Positions 44,431 to 53,635 of a DNA stretch of 64,000 nucleotides are shown here, one piece after another. The stretch is from Isoetes taiwanensis (lineage: Eukaryota > Streptophyta > Lycopodiopsida > Isoetales > Isoetaceae). The position numbers and the translations under genes are program-made. The first letter of the stretch is position 1; each line of letters starts with the position of its first letter. Location of the stretch: assembly GCA_021234155.1 (NCBI GenBank), contig JAJEKV010000022.1, positions 6,340,132-6,404,131 on the forward strand, read 5' to 3'. The notes under the pieces are model-generated. The model made no database searches and was not told the origin of the DNA. It saw nothing but the letters and a program-made list of their open reading frames with translations.

Positions 44431-46215
44431 GGGTATAGACTTTTTGTACCTAATACAAAGCAAATCATCATTAGTAGGGATGTAATTTTTGATGAGGAGA
44501 CTCTTTACAAGGACAGACTAAAGAAAAAGGAAGAAAAGGTGAATGACTTACAGGGTACAAAAAGGGTAACATTTGATGTTGATCGAGAATCCAATGATGG
44601 CAGTGATGAGCAAATCACAGAGGACAATGATATGAGACAAGAACCATTAACTGAACCTGAGAAAGAGGACCATCGCAAAGTGAGCAAACCATTAAAAGAA
44701 GAAAGACACAAACAGAAAAATTAATTGAGGAGGCCAGAATTGACAACAATGAATATGGAAGAACTGAAACTGGAAAAAGCAAAAGATTGGAACAATTATG
44801 TCATGTAGATGATCAGATCTTGGCAATAATGGAAGATGTAGAAACTCCTCAAAGATTTGAGGATGCCCTAGTTTGTGAAGACAAATGGATAGCTGCAATG
44901 AAAGATGAGCTAGAATCTTTCAAGCAAACTCAGACCTATGATATAGTAGATTACCCTGCTAATCATAATGTTATTGGAAGTAAATGGCTGTTTAAGGTGA
45001 AGAACAATGCAGATGGAAGTAAAAACTTTAAGGCAAGACTTGTGGCACAAGGGTTTACACAGGAAAAAGGAATTGATTATGATGAGACGTACTCTCCTAT
45101 TGTTAAACTTACCAGTTTAAGACTTTTAGTGAGTTTAGCTAATGCTTTAAATTTGGAACTACATCACATGAATGTAAAAACTGCCTTTTTGAATGCTAAA
45201 TTAAAAGAAGACATCTTTATGAGGCAATTGGAAGCAATAAGGTCTGAAAATTGAACAGGGCAGTTTATGAGCTGAAACAGTCACCAAGGGAATGGTACCT
45301 ATGTATTGATAATTTTTTAACGGAGCAAGGATTTGAAAAATTTAAAAATGATGGAAACATGTACAAATATCAGTATGCCAATGCTTATTGCATAAAGCCC
45401 TATATGTTGATGATTGCATCATGGCTGCTAGCACGCCTAGCAGCATAGAATGTTTGAATCGTTGCAAAAATTTGCTAAAGCATAGATATCAAATGTCAGA
45501 CTTGGGAGAACTTAAACAGTTCTTGGGAATTGAAGTTGAAAGAGATAGACAAAAGAGAGTGTTGAAACTGAAGCAAAGTAGGCATATTGACAATATGCTC
45601 AAAAGGTTCAATCTATATGAAGCAAACATTGCCAAAACCCCTGTAGTACTAGGTCATCAATTGACTACTGAGCTAGCATTATCAGAATATGAGAAAGAAG
45701 AAATGGAAAAGGTGCCTTATAGATCTCTAGTAGGGTGTTTGTTGTACCTTGCAAATAATACCAGACCAGACATCGCTTATATTGTGAATATACTAAGTAG
45801 GAGAAATCATAATCCCAGCCAAATTCATTGGTTAGCAGCAAAGAGAGTCTTAAGATATGTTAAGGGTACAAAACATCATGGAATTATGTTTAATTCTAGT
45901 GATCTCAATCTACATGCATACAGTGATGCAGACTGGGGAGGTGATTTAAGTGCAAGAAGATCCACTTCAGGCTTTGTAATTTATTTGGGAGGTGGAGTTA
46001 TCAGCTGGAAATGCAAAAAGCAAAATGTAGTAGCCATGTCATCTGCAGAGGCTGAATATGCTGCAGCATCTTTGGTGGCTAAAGAAGTAATTTGGCTTAG
46101 AAGATTGCTTGAAGAAATGAAGTGCACTCAAGTTAAGCCAACAATCATTCTGACTGATAGCCAAAGTTGCATGGCTATTGTTAAAAATCCAGTAGAGCAC
46201 GAGAATCCTAGGTAA
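44431..46215 (+). pseudogene. Copia pol remnant: reverse transcriptase and RNase H
   Basis: Coding resumes with the end of integrase (IIISRDVIFDEETLYKDR). After a break near 44725, 44787-45254 gives the first half of the reverse transcriptase (VIGSKWLFKVKNNADGSKNF, ARLVAQGFTQEKGIDYDETY, HHMNVKTAFLNAKL). Frame changes at about 45245 and 45390 follow. 45388-46215 then reads ALYVDDCIMAAS (catalytic YVDD), DLGELKQFLGIEVERDRQ, GCLLYLANNTRPDIAYIVN and the RNase H motifs AYSDADWGGD and AMSSAEAEYAAAS, with D-S-QS following. It ends in KNPVEHENPR just before the conserved H.R.KHI...H.IRE segment, so RNase H is truncated. At least three frame breaks make it non-functional. Confidence 0.9.
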
Positions 46216-47464
46216 GGAAACAAACACTCTGCGAGTCTAAGGAGGAACCAGGAGCCCATAAATCCACAACAAGGATCCCAACCACTATGGCATTGCCGGA
46301 TTCTAACTCCCAAGCTTGAAGTCGGCTGAACTTTCTCAATTGGGTCCATGAAGGACTAAAATTAGACCTTCTCTACAGGCTGGGCGCGACTTCTGATTGT
46401 GGAAAAGGTAAAAAAAAATGCAGGAGGCCATCGCCAGAACACCATCGCAGTCACCATCACCACCATCACAACCACCATCGCCAGAACACTGGTTAGCCGG
46501 TTTCCAGAGTGGCTGCCCAGCAACAGAAATGACCGCTAGTTTACATCCAATAATGGGTTTGGAGCAGTTATTGGCATATTCTGGGCATATACTAGCATAT
46601 ATCTGGAATATGCCACAAACCCATATGGTCGAGGATTTGCCCCCTTAGAGCGGGTTCACATGCAACAGTGGTCGGAGAGGGGCCCTGTTTTACCCTTTGC
46701 AAATTGGTGATGGTCGGCGATGGTGGGCGTAAAAGAGCATGGCATTTTACATGACGGTGAAGGCCGCAATGGTGCATGTGAATCCAGCCAGGGGCAACCC
46801 AAAAACAATACACTTTTCTAATAAAAGAGTATGTTTGGAAGTCAATATTGATGTGCCATACAAAGAGAACAAAAAAAAAATATATACAGGCTAATCAAAG
46901 AGAGCCAAGCAGTGCACTTTGAATATGTAATAGTTTTATTAGGGTAAGATGCTCACCTAAAATGTATCAGTATCACACTTTCAACGCAAAGCTGCATGTG
47001 CGACATTGAACGTTTAGCTTCGACGTGTGTTATGAATCATCTCTATTTCCTGCAAATTCAGCAAAGTAGAGGACACAAACAACAACCGGAACTTACAGCC
47101 AATCCTTGGTACAAAACGGAAGCTTCTGACACAAATTCACCACCCAACTGGGCTCAGGTTTGCGAACACCGCATATATGCTAACTGGTTTTTCTTAGTTC
47201 TGAGAATCTATTAATCCAACTGAACCGAGAGATATTCAGGAGTTATGGAATAGGATTCAAACAAAGCTTGTCTTTAAATTGGCTATTAAATTATAAGAAA
47301 GACCAACTATCTCTCCAGCTTCTACATCCTATGCTTTGAATTGGAAAGCCTCAAATCTTTTGGAAAAGAAACTACCTTTAGCTAAATTAGGGTAATTGCA
47401 CTTAGTCTTTTAGTTTAAGTTGCCCAAATCGGATTGAGCCAGGCCTTTTCGACTAGAGCTGCTC
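46216..47464. other. Non-coding stretch with a CCATCACC-type microsatellite-like patch
   Basis: After the truncated copia the sequence changes without any LTR. A short patch at 46428-46490 repeats CCATCGCCAGAACACC and CACCATCA motifs. No gene was recognised. Confidence 0.4.
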
Positions 47465-48245
47465 AAGTCCGACATCCATGTTCGGTTCAGGATTTCTGTG
47501 GAAAATGGTTTCAAACAAGTCGTTAACAACAAACTAATTTTGCTTTATTTTATTAAGTTGAAGTTTCAATAGTTTTCTAAAGCTCATATCTTATCTAATG
47601 CTTTTAATTCTAATATCTAAGTGTTCTTTTGTGTGCTTTGCATCTGTGTTCAGATCTGTAAATCCTCTGAGCCACACCCCTGAACTTGTACTATAATAAT
47701 GTGGCACATTGCAACTTCGAGGTATTGCAGTGCGGCGTTTGCTTGGACGTCTTTGTGGTGACGTCATATGTTTTATCTTTGATGTTGTGCAAAAACCTTA
47801 GCAATGCTGTGAATATGCGGTAACATTTTACAATGTTGCTGTTGACTATACGTGGCAAACCGATGTTCTTAATAGAATGTGCTCTAAAAGTGTCTCTAAG
47901 GCTTGGGGTCTTGCACTTTCTGGTCAGTTGTTGGCAAAAAAGATTGTCAGTATGTGATTGCCCACCCATAGGTTAGGTGGGATTGTAATACAAACCTCGG
48001 AAAGGAGATATTTGCTTGGAATTGAATGTGACCTCGTATTGTCTATAAATTCGACGGCTAGAAGGAAGGCCGAAATTAAAGGAGCAAAAAAATTCTAGGA
48101 AGAGCTTTTTGCAACTACTTCGAAACAATATCTATAAATTCTTATGCTGATGAAACAAAGTTTTTTTTTTCAGCTTTTTGTGGTCGTTACGAATGCAACG
48201 TGCAAGTTACATATGCAATCGTGCAAATTGGGCGTCCCATTCTGG
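47465..48245 (-). repeat. Dispersed repeat, copy C, upstream of the P450
   Basis: Colinear with 33740-34480 of copy A: GACATCCATGTTC.GTTCAGG, GTGTGCTTTGCATCTGTGTTC, CACATTGCAACTTCGAGGTAT and GTGACTATACGTGGCAA-type landmarks, then CCCACCCA.AGGTTAG. It lacks the exon-like right part of copies A and B. It ends about 170 bp before the P450 start codon, so the gene's upstream region is largely repeat-derived. Confidence 0.65.
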
Positions 48246-48339
48246 CGCCATGCTCATTTGGACAGCTGGTAGTAAAATTATCTTCGTATGATGATGTGCT
48301 AAGAGGAGTCATGTATGAATATGAACCTAAAATCATACG

Positions 48340-48350
48340 ATGATATAAGT
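48340..48350 (+). promoter_or_regulatory. Possible TATA box of the P450 gene
   Basis: GATATAAG at 48343-48350 lies about 70 bp before the start codon at 48418, the usual distance for a plant TATA box with a short leader. It lies just downstream of dispersed repeat copy C. Single-motif evidence only. Confidence 0.35.
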
Positions 48351-48417
48351 GCAAGTTGCCATTGTTGATAAATGCCGGGAATTGTGCGATTGTGCGGTCA
48401 GAGAATTGAGAAATTTG

Positions 48418-50121
48418 ATGATGGATGTCACAGAAGGAACTTGGGCATTAGGATGCATTTGTGCATTCATCTTCTTCTTGCTCTGTTACGATTTTGCCTC
48501 TGTAAAACAAAAATGCCTGCCTCCATCTCCTCCATCACTGCCAATAATAGGCCATCTCCATCTCCTCTCTAATCTGCCGCATCGAGATATGGCCCGGCTT
48601 TCGATCCGCTATGGGCCCCTGCTCTTCCTGCGCCTCGGCTCTGTAAATTGTGTGGTGGTTTCAAATGCCCAGATGGCTCGGGAGTTTCTAAAAAATCACG
48701 ATGCCGTTTTTGCTTCTCGGCCCAAGCTCGACGTATCTAGAATCCTTGGCTACAACTATCGGGATATCGCCTTTGCCCCATATGGCCAGCACTGGAAGCT
48801 CCTTCGAAAAATTTGCATCCACGAGCTCTTCACCCCCAAAAAGCTCCTCGAAACCAAGCGTATCAGAGCCGAGGAAATCTCCTCCACTCTCCACTCCATC
48901 ATGGAACATAGCCTCTCAAATCGAGCTGTGGATTTGAGCTCTAAACTTTCCAACCTCACCACCAATGTCATCGCCAGAATTGCACTTGGCAGAAAATTCT
49001 TTGGAGAAGAATGTGCTGAAGGTGCAGAGCAGTTTAAGGAGATGATTCGTGAAGCATTTTTCTTCGCAGGCTCGTTCAACATAGGGGATTATTTGCCGTT
49101 TTTGGCAAGATTTGATCTCCAAGGGTATAGACGTAGAATGGAAGCGCTGCACGTACGGTTTGATGGGCTGCTGCAAAAAATCCTGGAGGAAGAAATGCAG
49201 AAATTGGCAATGGGCAGAAAGGATGAAGCAGATTCAGATAATCTGGTAAGGGTGTTGCTGCAGCAGGGAGAACAGGGGGGAGGCGCAGAGCTAGAACACG
49301 AGGCAATAAAGGCGGTGATTCTGGTTAGTTGAAAGAATTTAAGACTACTAAGTTAAGTTAAGTTAAGTATCTGATACTGTGCATAAAAATCTAGACTAAA
49401 AAACAGTTAGAATCTGATACTGTGCGTAAAAATCTAGCCTAAAAAACAGTTAGAATCTGATAAACTGTGCGTAAAAATCTAGCCTAAAAAACAATTCTGT
49501 TATCTGTGGTAACAGGACGTGATATTGGGAGGGACTGACACAGCGTCTGTGGTGTTAGAGTGGGCAGTTGCAAGGCTGCTAAGATCGACTGGCATAATGC
49601 AAAGGGCGCAGGAGGAATTGGATCGAGTGGTCGGGGTGGACCGATTAATGGAAGAAGACGACATTCCGAATCTGCCATTTTTGCAGGCAATCGTGAAGGA
49701 AACAATGAGGCTCCAGTCAGGATTTTTGCTGCCTCGGGAATCCATTGATGGGTGTAAGGTAGCAGGCTACGACATTCCAAAGGGAACCCGTTTGATGGTG
49801 AATGCTTGGCAGATGGGAAGGGATTCAACGATTTGGGAAAACCCAGAGGCGTTTGATCCTCACAGATTTATCGGCAGCAGTATAGACGTGAAGGGCAGAG
49901 ACTTTGAGTTTATTCCATTCGGATCCGGCCGCCGGATCTGCCCTGGTCTGTCCCTTGGCCTTGCCGTGGTCCATATGGCTTTGGGTCGTTTGATCCATTC
50001 CTTCAACTGGACCCCTGCAGCGGAAGTGGATCTCACTGAGAAATTTGGGCTCTCTATGCCAATGGCAAAACCCTTGCTCGCCTTTGCCACGCCTAGATTA
50101 TTTCCCCCTTCAAATTCCTAG
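48418..50121 (+). CDS. Cytochrome P450, CYP71 clan (A-type), two exons
   Basis: A haem monooxygenase of the endoplasmic reticulum membrane that would hydroxylate or otherwise oxidise a small molecule, probably a specialised metabolite; the substrate cannot be read from sequence. Exon 1 is 48418-49323 and exon 2 is 49516-50121, joined in phase 0 by a GT-AG intron. Together they give 503 residues, the usual length. The start is MMDVTEG, the first ATG in frame (GTG upstream is not a start). Residues 9-26 are the membrane anchor, followed by LPPSPPSLPIIG. Later come the C-helix WKLLRK, the I-helix GGTDT (about 307-311), KETMR (E-x-x-R, about 363-366), DPHRF and the haem loop FGSGRRICPG with the ligand Cys at about 444. 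Just after E-x-x-R the usual RLHPP.PLL.PRES is shortened to RLQSGFLLPRES, two residues fewer in substrate-recognition site 5. No stop or frameshift. The single intron position is the conserved A-type one. Confidence 0.93.
49324..49515 (+). other. P450 intron containing a 43-bp tandem repeat
   Basis: A 192-bp intron with donor CTG|GTTAGT and acceptor AACAG|GAC. From 49369 it holds three units of ATCTGATACTGTGC.TAAAAA-TCTAG.CTAAAAAACAGTTAGA, starting at 49369, 49412 and 49455. The second and third differ by only a few bases, indicating recent slippage or unequal exchange. Confidence 0.9.
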
Positions 50122-50215
50122 CTTCTTTCATGAATTTGGTTTCTATTCTATTCTATTCTTTGGATTGCACCCTTGGGGCAATTCTGGTTCAGGGTACCTT
50201 CATGTTTCTAATAAC

Positions 50216-50221
50216 AATAAA
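50216..50221 (+). terminator. Candidate polyadenylation signal of the P450 gene
   Basis: AATAAA about 95 bp after the P450 stop codon, in AT-rich context (AACAATAAATTTAT). Plant signals are loose, so this is only a candidate. Confidence 0.4.
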
Positions 50222-51296
50222 TTTATCGCGCCCCCGCTAACACTTCTTTAGTTCCAACCCTGTTAATGTAGCAATCACATGGAGGATAATCCAAGTTGTG
50301 GCTGATTTCTAGCTCATTCAGCGCTCAACATAGCTTTTTTCAGCCCTTTTTAGATTTTCAGCTGGCGCGACATCTAGGGCGCGATGCGAGGCCTTTGCTG
50401 ATAAGCTGGGCTCCTATTGTTAAGATGCATTGTCAGCATTGATGGAAAAAAAACTCCATGTGAGTCACGCATAAGTTCCAGGTTGTGTCAGGTGCAAATG
50501 AATAGAACAACATCCAAAGCTATGAAAACAAATGACATATCTCTAAGAATAGAAACTCGCTAAAATAACATAGACACACACGAAACTAAACAACAAATGA
50601 CATCAACTCTAAGAAAAAAAACTTACTAAAATACCATAGATAACGATATGGCACAAGTAAACAAAGAAAAAAAATTTAATGGTCAAATATGTGCAATGCA
50701 CATACACAACCAAGATTCACTCCATAGAGACTCTTGTACTAGGTAACTGGCGGATTGAGGGGTTTATGACCGGTAAACCGACAGGGGGCGCCGCCGTGAG
50801 CGGCTAACGTATAAGCTGCCCCCTTATATATAGACACCGAGGTGTCGTCGTCTTGACTGTCCAGATTGTGAGATCGATGGCTCTAATGAAGCCATCTCAA
50901 TCCACCCTAAGCACCCCCTTACATATATGTCGAAGTTAGGGCTTTGATCTCGGCCGTCGATAAAAAGGTGGATTTGGTGTAGCCGACCTCAGCCGCTATA
51001 TCAAAAGGGGAGGGAAATTCCTAACCATCCAATCTTTTTAGGGAAATTTAAAGTCGTATTTAATTAAAGTGGGTCTCATTCCATTCCCACATTTTTTTGG
51101 AACCCTGTTATTTTACACGAAAAGGACGAGAGAAACTTTTAAAACCGCATTATTACTTTAGAAAATTACATGGTCTACTTTTCTCGGTTAGCGAGCTGAG
51201 AAGATAAAGAGCACAACTAAAACCAATGAAAATGCTATCTTTCTGTAAACAAAGTGCTAATATGCCTTGAATTTTTATTCATAAATAATTTCATTA
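50222..51296. other. Non-coding stretch after the P450
   Basis: No gene seen. A 75-bp near-duplicate (AACAAATGACAT...CTCTAAGAA...AACT...CTAAAATA.CATAGA) occurs at about 50527 and 50600. 50740-51000 is more G+C-rich (GGGGGCGCCGCCGTGAGCGG) without coding. Confidence 0.4.
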
Positions 51297-51865
51297 CATT
51301 GTATCATTAGGGATTTTTTGAGATCATAAAAGGGCCTTCTAAGAACTGCTGACTAAGCTATATGAACTACCAATCAGAAAACAGAACTGGTAATCCAGTC
51401 AGCAAAACAGTTATAACTAACTCACTAGATCACATTTTCTAGCATAAGTGTTGATAGAAAAGTCCAAATGAGCTCTTGTTTGGTGCAATAGATAGATCTT
51501 ATTGAGATCTTTCCAATCTTGGGTGGCTTGCATATCTTTTAGCCCGGTGAGGATAGTAAAAAATGGTAAAAACCATATTTTTTGGAGTTTTGACAATCAT
51601 AAGCGGTTAAAATATGTGCAAAGCACATAAGATTGGAAAGATCTCAATGAGATCTATCCGTTGCACTAAATGAGAGCTCATTTGGATTTTTCTATCAATA
51701 GTTATGCTAGAAAATGTGATCCAGTGAGTTAGTTATAACAATTTTGTTGACTGGATCCGTCAGGCTCTGATTTCTGATTGGTAGTTCATTTATCTTCATT
51801 TGGCTTAGTTGGCATGTTTTGAAGGCCCTTTTTTAATCTCAAAAAAACCCTAATGTTTTACAATG
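51297..51865. repeat. Foldback element with arms of about 250 bp
   Basis: The left arm (51297-51548) and right arm (51602-51865) are inverted copies at roughly 80% identity with a loop of about 55 bp. Examples of pairing segments: CATTAGGG near 51305 with CCCTAATG at 51848-51855; GGGCCTTC at about 51332 with GAAGGCCC at about 51820; ATGAGCTC at about 51470 with GAGCTCAT at about 51675; and AAGATTGGAAAG at 51629 with CTTTCCAATCTT at 51509-51520. No coding. It is either a MITE-like foldback transposon or an inverted duplication. A transcript would form a long imperfect hairpin suited to small-RNA production. Confidence 0.88.
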
Positions 51866-52149
51866 GTTGAAGATACCATGATGGTCGGGCTGACATCATC
51901 TTCGTACACAGACCACCTACTGGGAACAACATGCAGAGCAAGGTCTGAGGTGTTCCAAGCTACAAGAGCAACTCGAAGAGAATAGAAATCTGAACACGCT
52001 AACCTGACCAATGCATGTCACTAACCTCTTCTAGTCCTGTTTCCTCAATGAACGGGTCTTTTCATGGCTCCCGATCATGTCCTTTCTGTTCGCGATCTGT
52101 ACCTGGAAAGGCAAAATCAAGTTAATGCAAGTGATGCTACAGACAATAT
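51866..52149. other. Short spacer, nothing recognised
   Basis: No coding or repeat noticed between the foldback element and the palindrome array. Confidence 0.4.
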
Positions 52150-52612
52150 AAATAAGAAGATCTGAGGCCCTTTCTCGACTCGCGAGTCGAGAAATGTAGC
52201 TCAGAGCCTAAAAAAAACAAAACACAAAAAAAAAACTTGTTCTCCCTTTCATTTAAGCAGGAAAAAAAAGTTTTTTGAAGGCCTTTGCGAGTCGAGAAAG
52301 ATCCTCAAGGCCCATCTGATGGCCTTGGCAGATCAGAGTGAAAACGCAAGTTTGAGGCCCTTTCTCGATTCGCAAGTCGAGAAAGGTCCTAAGACCCCAT
52401 TGAGGGCCTTAAACGTAGTAGCTCAGAGCCCAATTTTTTTTTCTTTTTTTTTTTTTGAAGAAAAAAAAAGTTTAATGAGGGCCTTTAGTCGAGAAAGACC
52501 CTCAAGCCTCCTCGAATGGCCTTTCTCGACTCGCGAGTCGAGAAAGGCAGCTCAGAGTGAAAAACACAAGTCTGAGGGCCTTTCTCGACTCGCGAGTCGA
52601 GAAGGGCAACCC
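52150..52612. repeat. Array of palindromes centred on CTCGACTCGCGAGTCGAG
   Basis: Three perfect or near-perfect 23-24 bp palindromes (TTTCTCGACTCG and its reverse complement) lie at 52171, 52522 and 52581. Another with two changes (CTCGATTCGCAAGTCGAG) is at 52361, and half-sites are at 52287 and 52487. They sit in a repeat unit of about 60-100 bp that also contains GCTCAGAGTGAAAA-CACAAGT.TGAGG and runs of A or T. The unit resumes to the right of the young copia element (CCCAGAGTGAAAAACATAG at 57809), so the array pre-dates that insertion. Confidence 0.88.
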
Positions 52613-53066
52613 TGAAGATTATCTTTAGAGTTTAAATTAATCCTAGAACCATAAGTTGATCATTGAATATTATTGATAATATGGTCAATGGTTCAAGGTT
52701 GTATTTTTAGAATCCAAATACCTAGCTCGGTGAACAGTGTTCCCGGCCAGGTGGTCATGAAAGCTAAGATCTAGCAACCGACTTGCTAGATCAATGGATT
52801 CGAAAGATGGATTGCTGCATAGCGGTGATCCAATACTGTATATAACAAGAATCAGAGATTAAATAGATACACAGGTCTCCGGATTTAATCGAGCAAAGTT
52901 GCAGTGCCGGGCATTGGTTTATTTTCATAACCTAAGTTGTGTTTATGGTATAAACTTCGTGTATTCGTGTATGACATTGCAAATGACTTATGGTTAATGG
53001 ATATTATTCCTTAACTTGATGTTTGTTTAAGATCTCCATTTGATGTTTGCCTAAGATTTCCTTTCA
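52613..53066 (+). repeat. 5' LTR of the young copia element
   Basis: Starts TGAAGATT, ends CCTTTCA, 454 bp, identical to the 3' LTR. It should contain the element promoter. A run TACTGTATATAACAAG near 52835 offers a possible TATA box. Confidence 0.95.
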
Positions 53067-53067
53067 G

Positions 53068-53080
53068 TGGTATCAGAGCT
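53068..53080 (+). other. Primer-binding site (initiator tRNA-Met)
   Basis: TGGTATCAGAGCT begins two bases after the 5' LTR (one G between), complementary to the 3' end of plant initiator tRNA-Met. Confidence 0.95.
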
Positions 53081-53089
53081 AATCACACA

Positions 53090-53635
53090 ATGTCTACACG
53101 ATTTGGAGCTACTCATAAGCTCGGTTGAAGTGTTTCAAGGTGGGTGGATTTTAAATATGGAAGGAGAGAGTCAAGGAAGTTTTGCGGTTTGAAGGACTGT
53201 GGTACATTGTTGAACCACATGCCGATGTGAGTGATGAAGTTAGCAAAGATTGCGGTGAATCCTCTTCAACAAAAGTAGGAGAGTCTTCTCACAAATCAAA
53301 AAAAAAGAGGTAAGTACAACAAAGGTGATAAGTTAAGTGAAGAATTAAAAGTCAGTCCAGGCAAAAGCTATTATAATGTGCAAAGTTGCTCCTAGTATTA
53401 TCTTTGAAGCTAAGGGATCCGAATCCTAGGGATGCTTGGAAGTATTTGATTAAAACTTACCAAACAAAAAGTTCCTCACAAGATTGATGTTCGGAAAAAG
53501 AAATCGGGAAAATTAAGTTTGATGAGAAGACCGATCCGACTAATATGTTTGACAAATTTGATGCATTATGTGCCGACTTAGAGGCAATTTGGGGTAATCA
53601 TGTTCTGAATCCCATCGATTCTAGCAATCTCTAAA
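53090..53635 (+). pseudogene. N-terminal gag region, broken by frame changes
   Basis: An ATG at 53090 (MSTRFGAT) in the expected place stops after about 12 codons. Homologous pieces continue in shifting frames: VEVFQGGWILNMEGE, VKEVLRFEGLWYIVEPHAD, VSDEVSKDCGESSSTKVGES, SPRDAWKYLIKTYQ and FDEKTDPTNMFDKFDALCAD. These line up with the Gag of the copia element at 42.66 kb (VYQGRPGFQVW, HVLEVEDLWDLVDPEG, PKEMWSFLLLHYEQ, EFFNKFDNI). At least four indels separate the pieces. The last piece (PSILAISK) is in frame with the pol frame that follows, which therefore starts inside gag. Confidence 0.8.

Larger units (their letters stand above)
41967..46215 (+). mobile_element. Ty1/copia retrotransposon, internally deleted, 3' end missing
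   Basis: The element has a 5' LTR (41967-42620), a tRNA-iMet primer-binding site (42622-42633), a gag gene, an AT-rich filler where protease and integrase should be, and then reverse transcriptase and RNase H, ending abruptly inside RNase H at 46215. A complete copia of this group is about 5 kb with two LTRs. No second LTR (TGTTAGAATATTATC...) was seen downstream. Its proteins are related to, but clearly distinct from, those of the complete element at 52.6-57.8 kb. Confidence 0.9.

Noticed and set aside
48349-48417. Longer P450 N-terminus starting at 48349
   Set aside because: That start is GTG. The first ATG in frame, at 48418, gives a normal-length protein with the membrane anchor correctly placed.
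48688-49306. Minus-strand frames opposite P450 exon 1
   Set aside because: Shadows of the P450; no motifs of their own.
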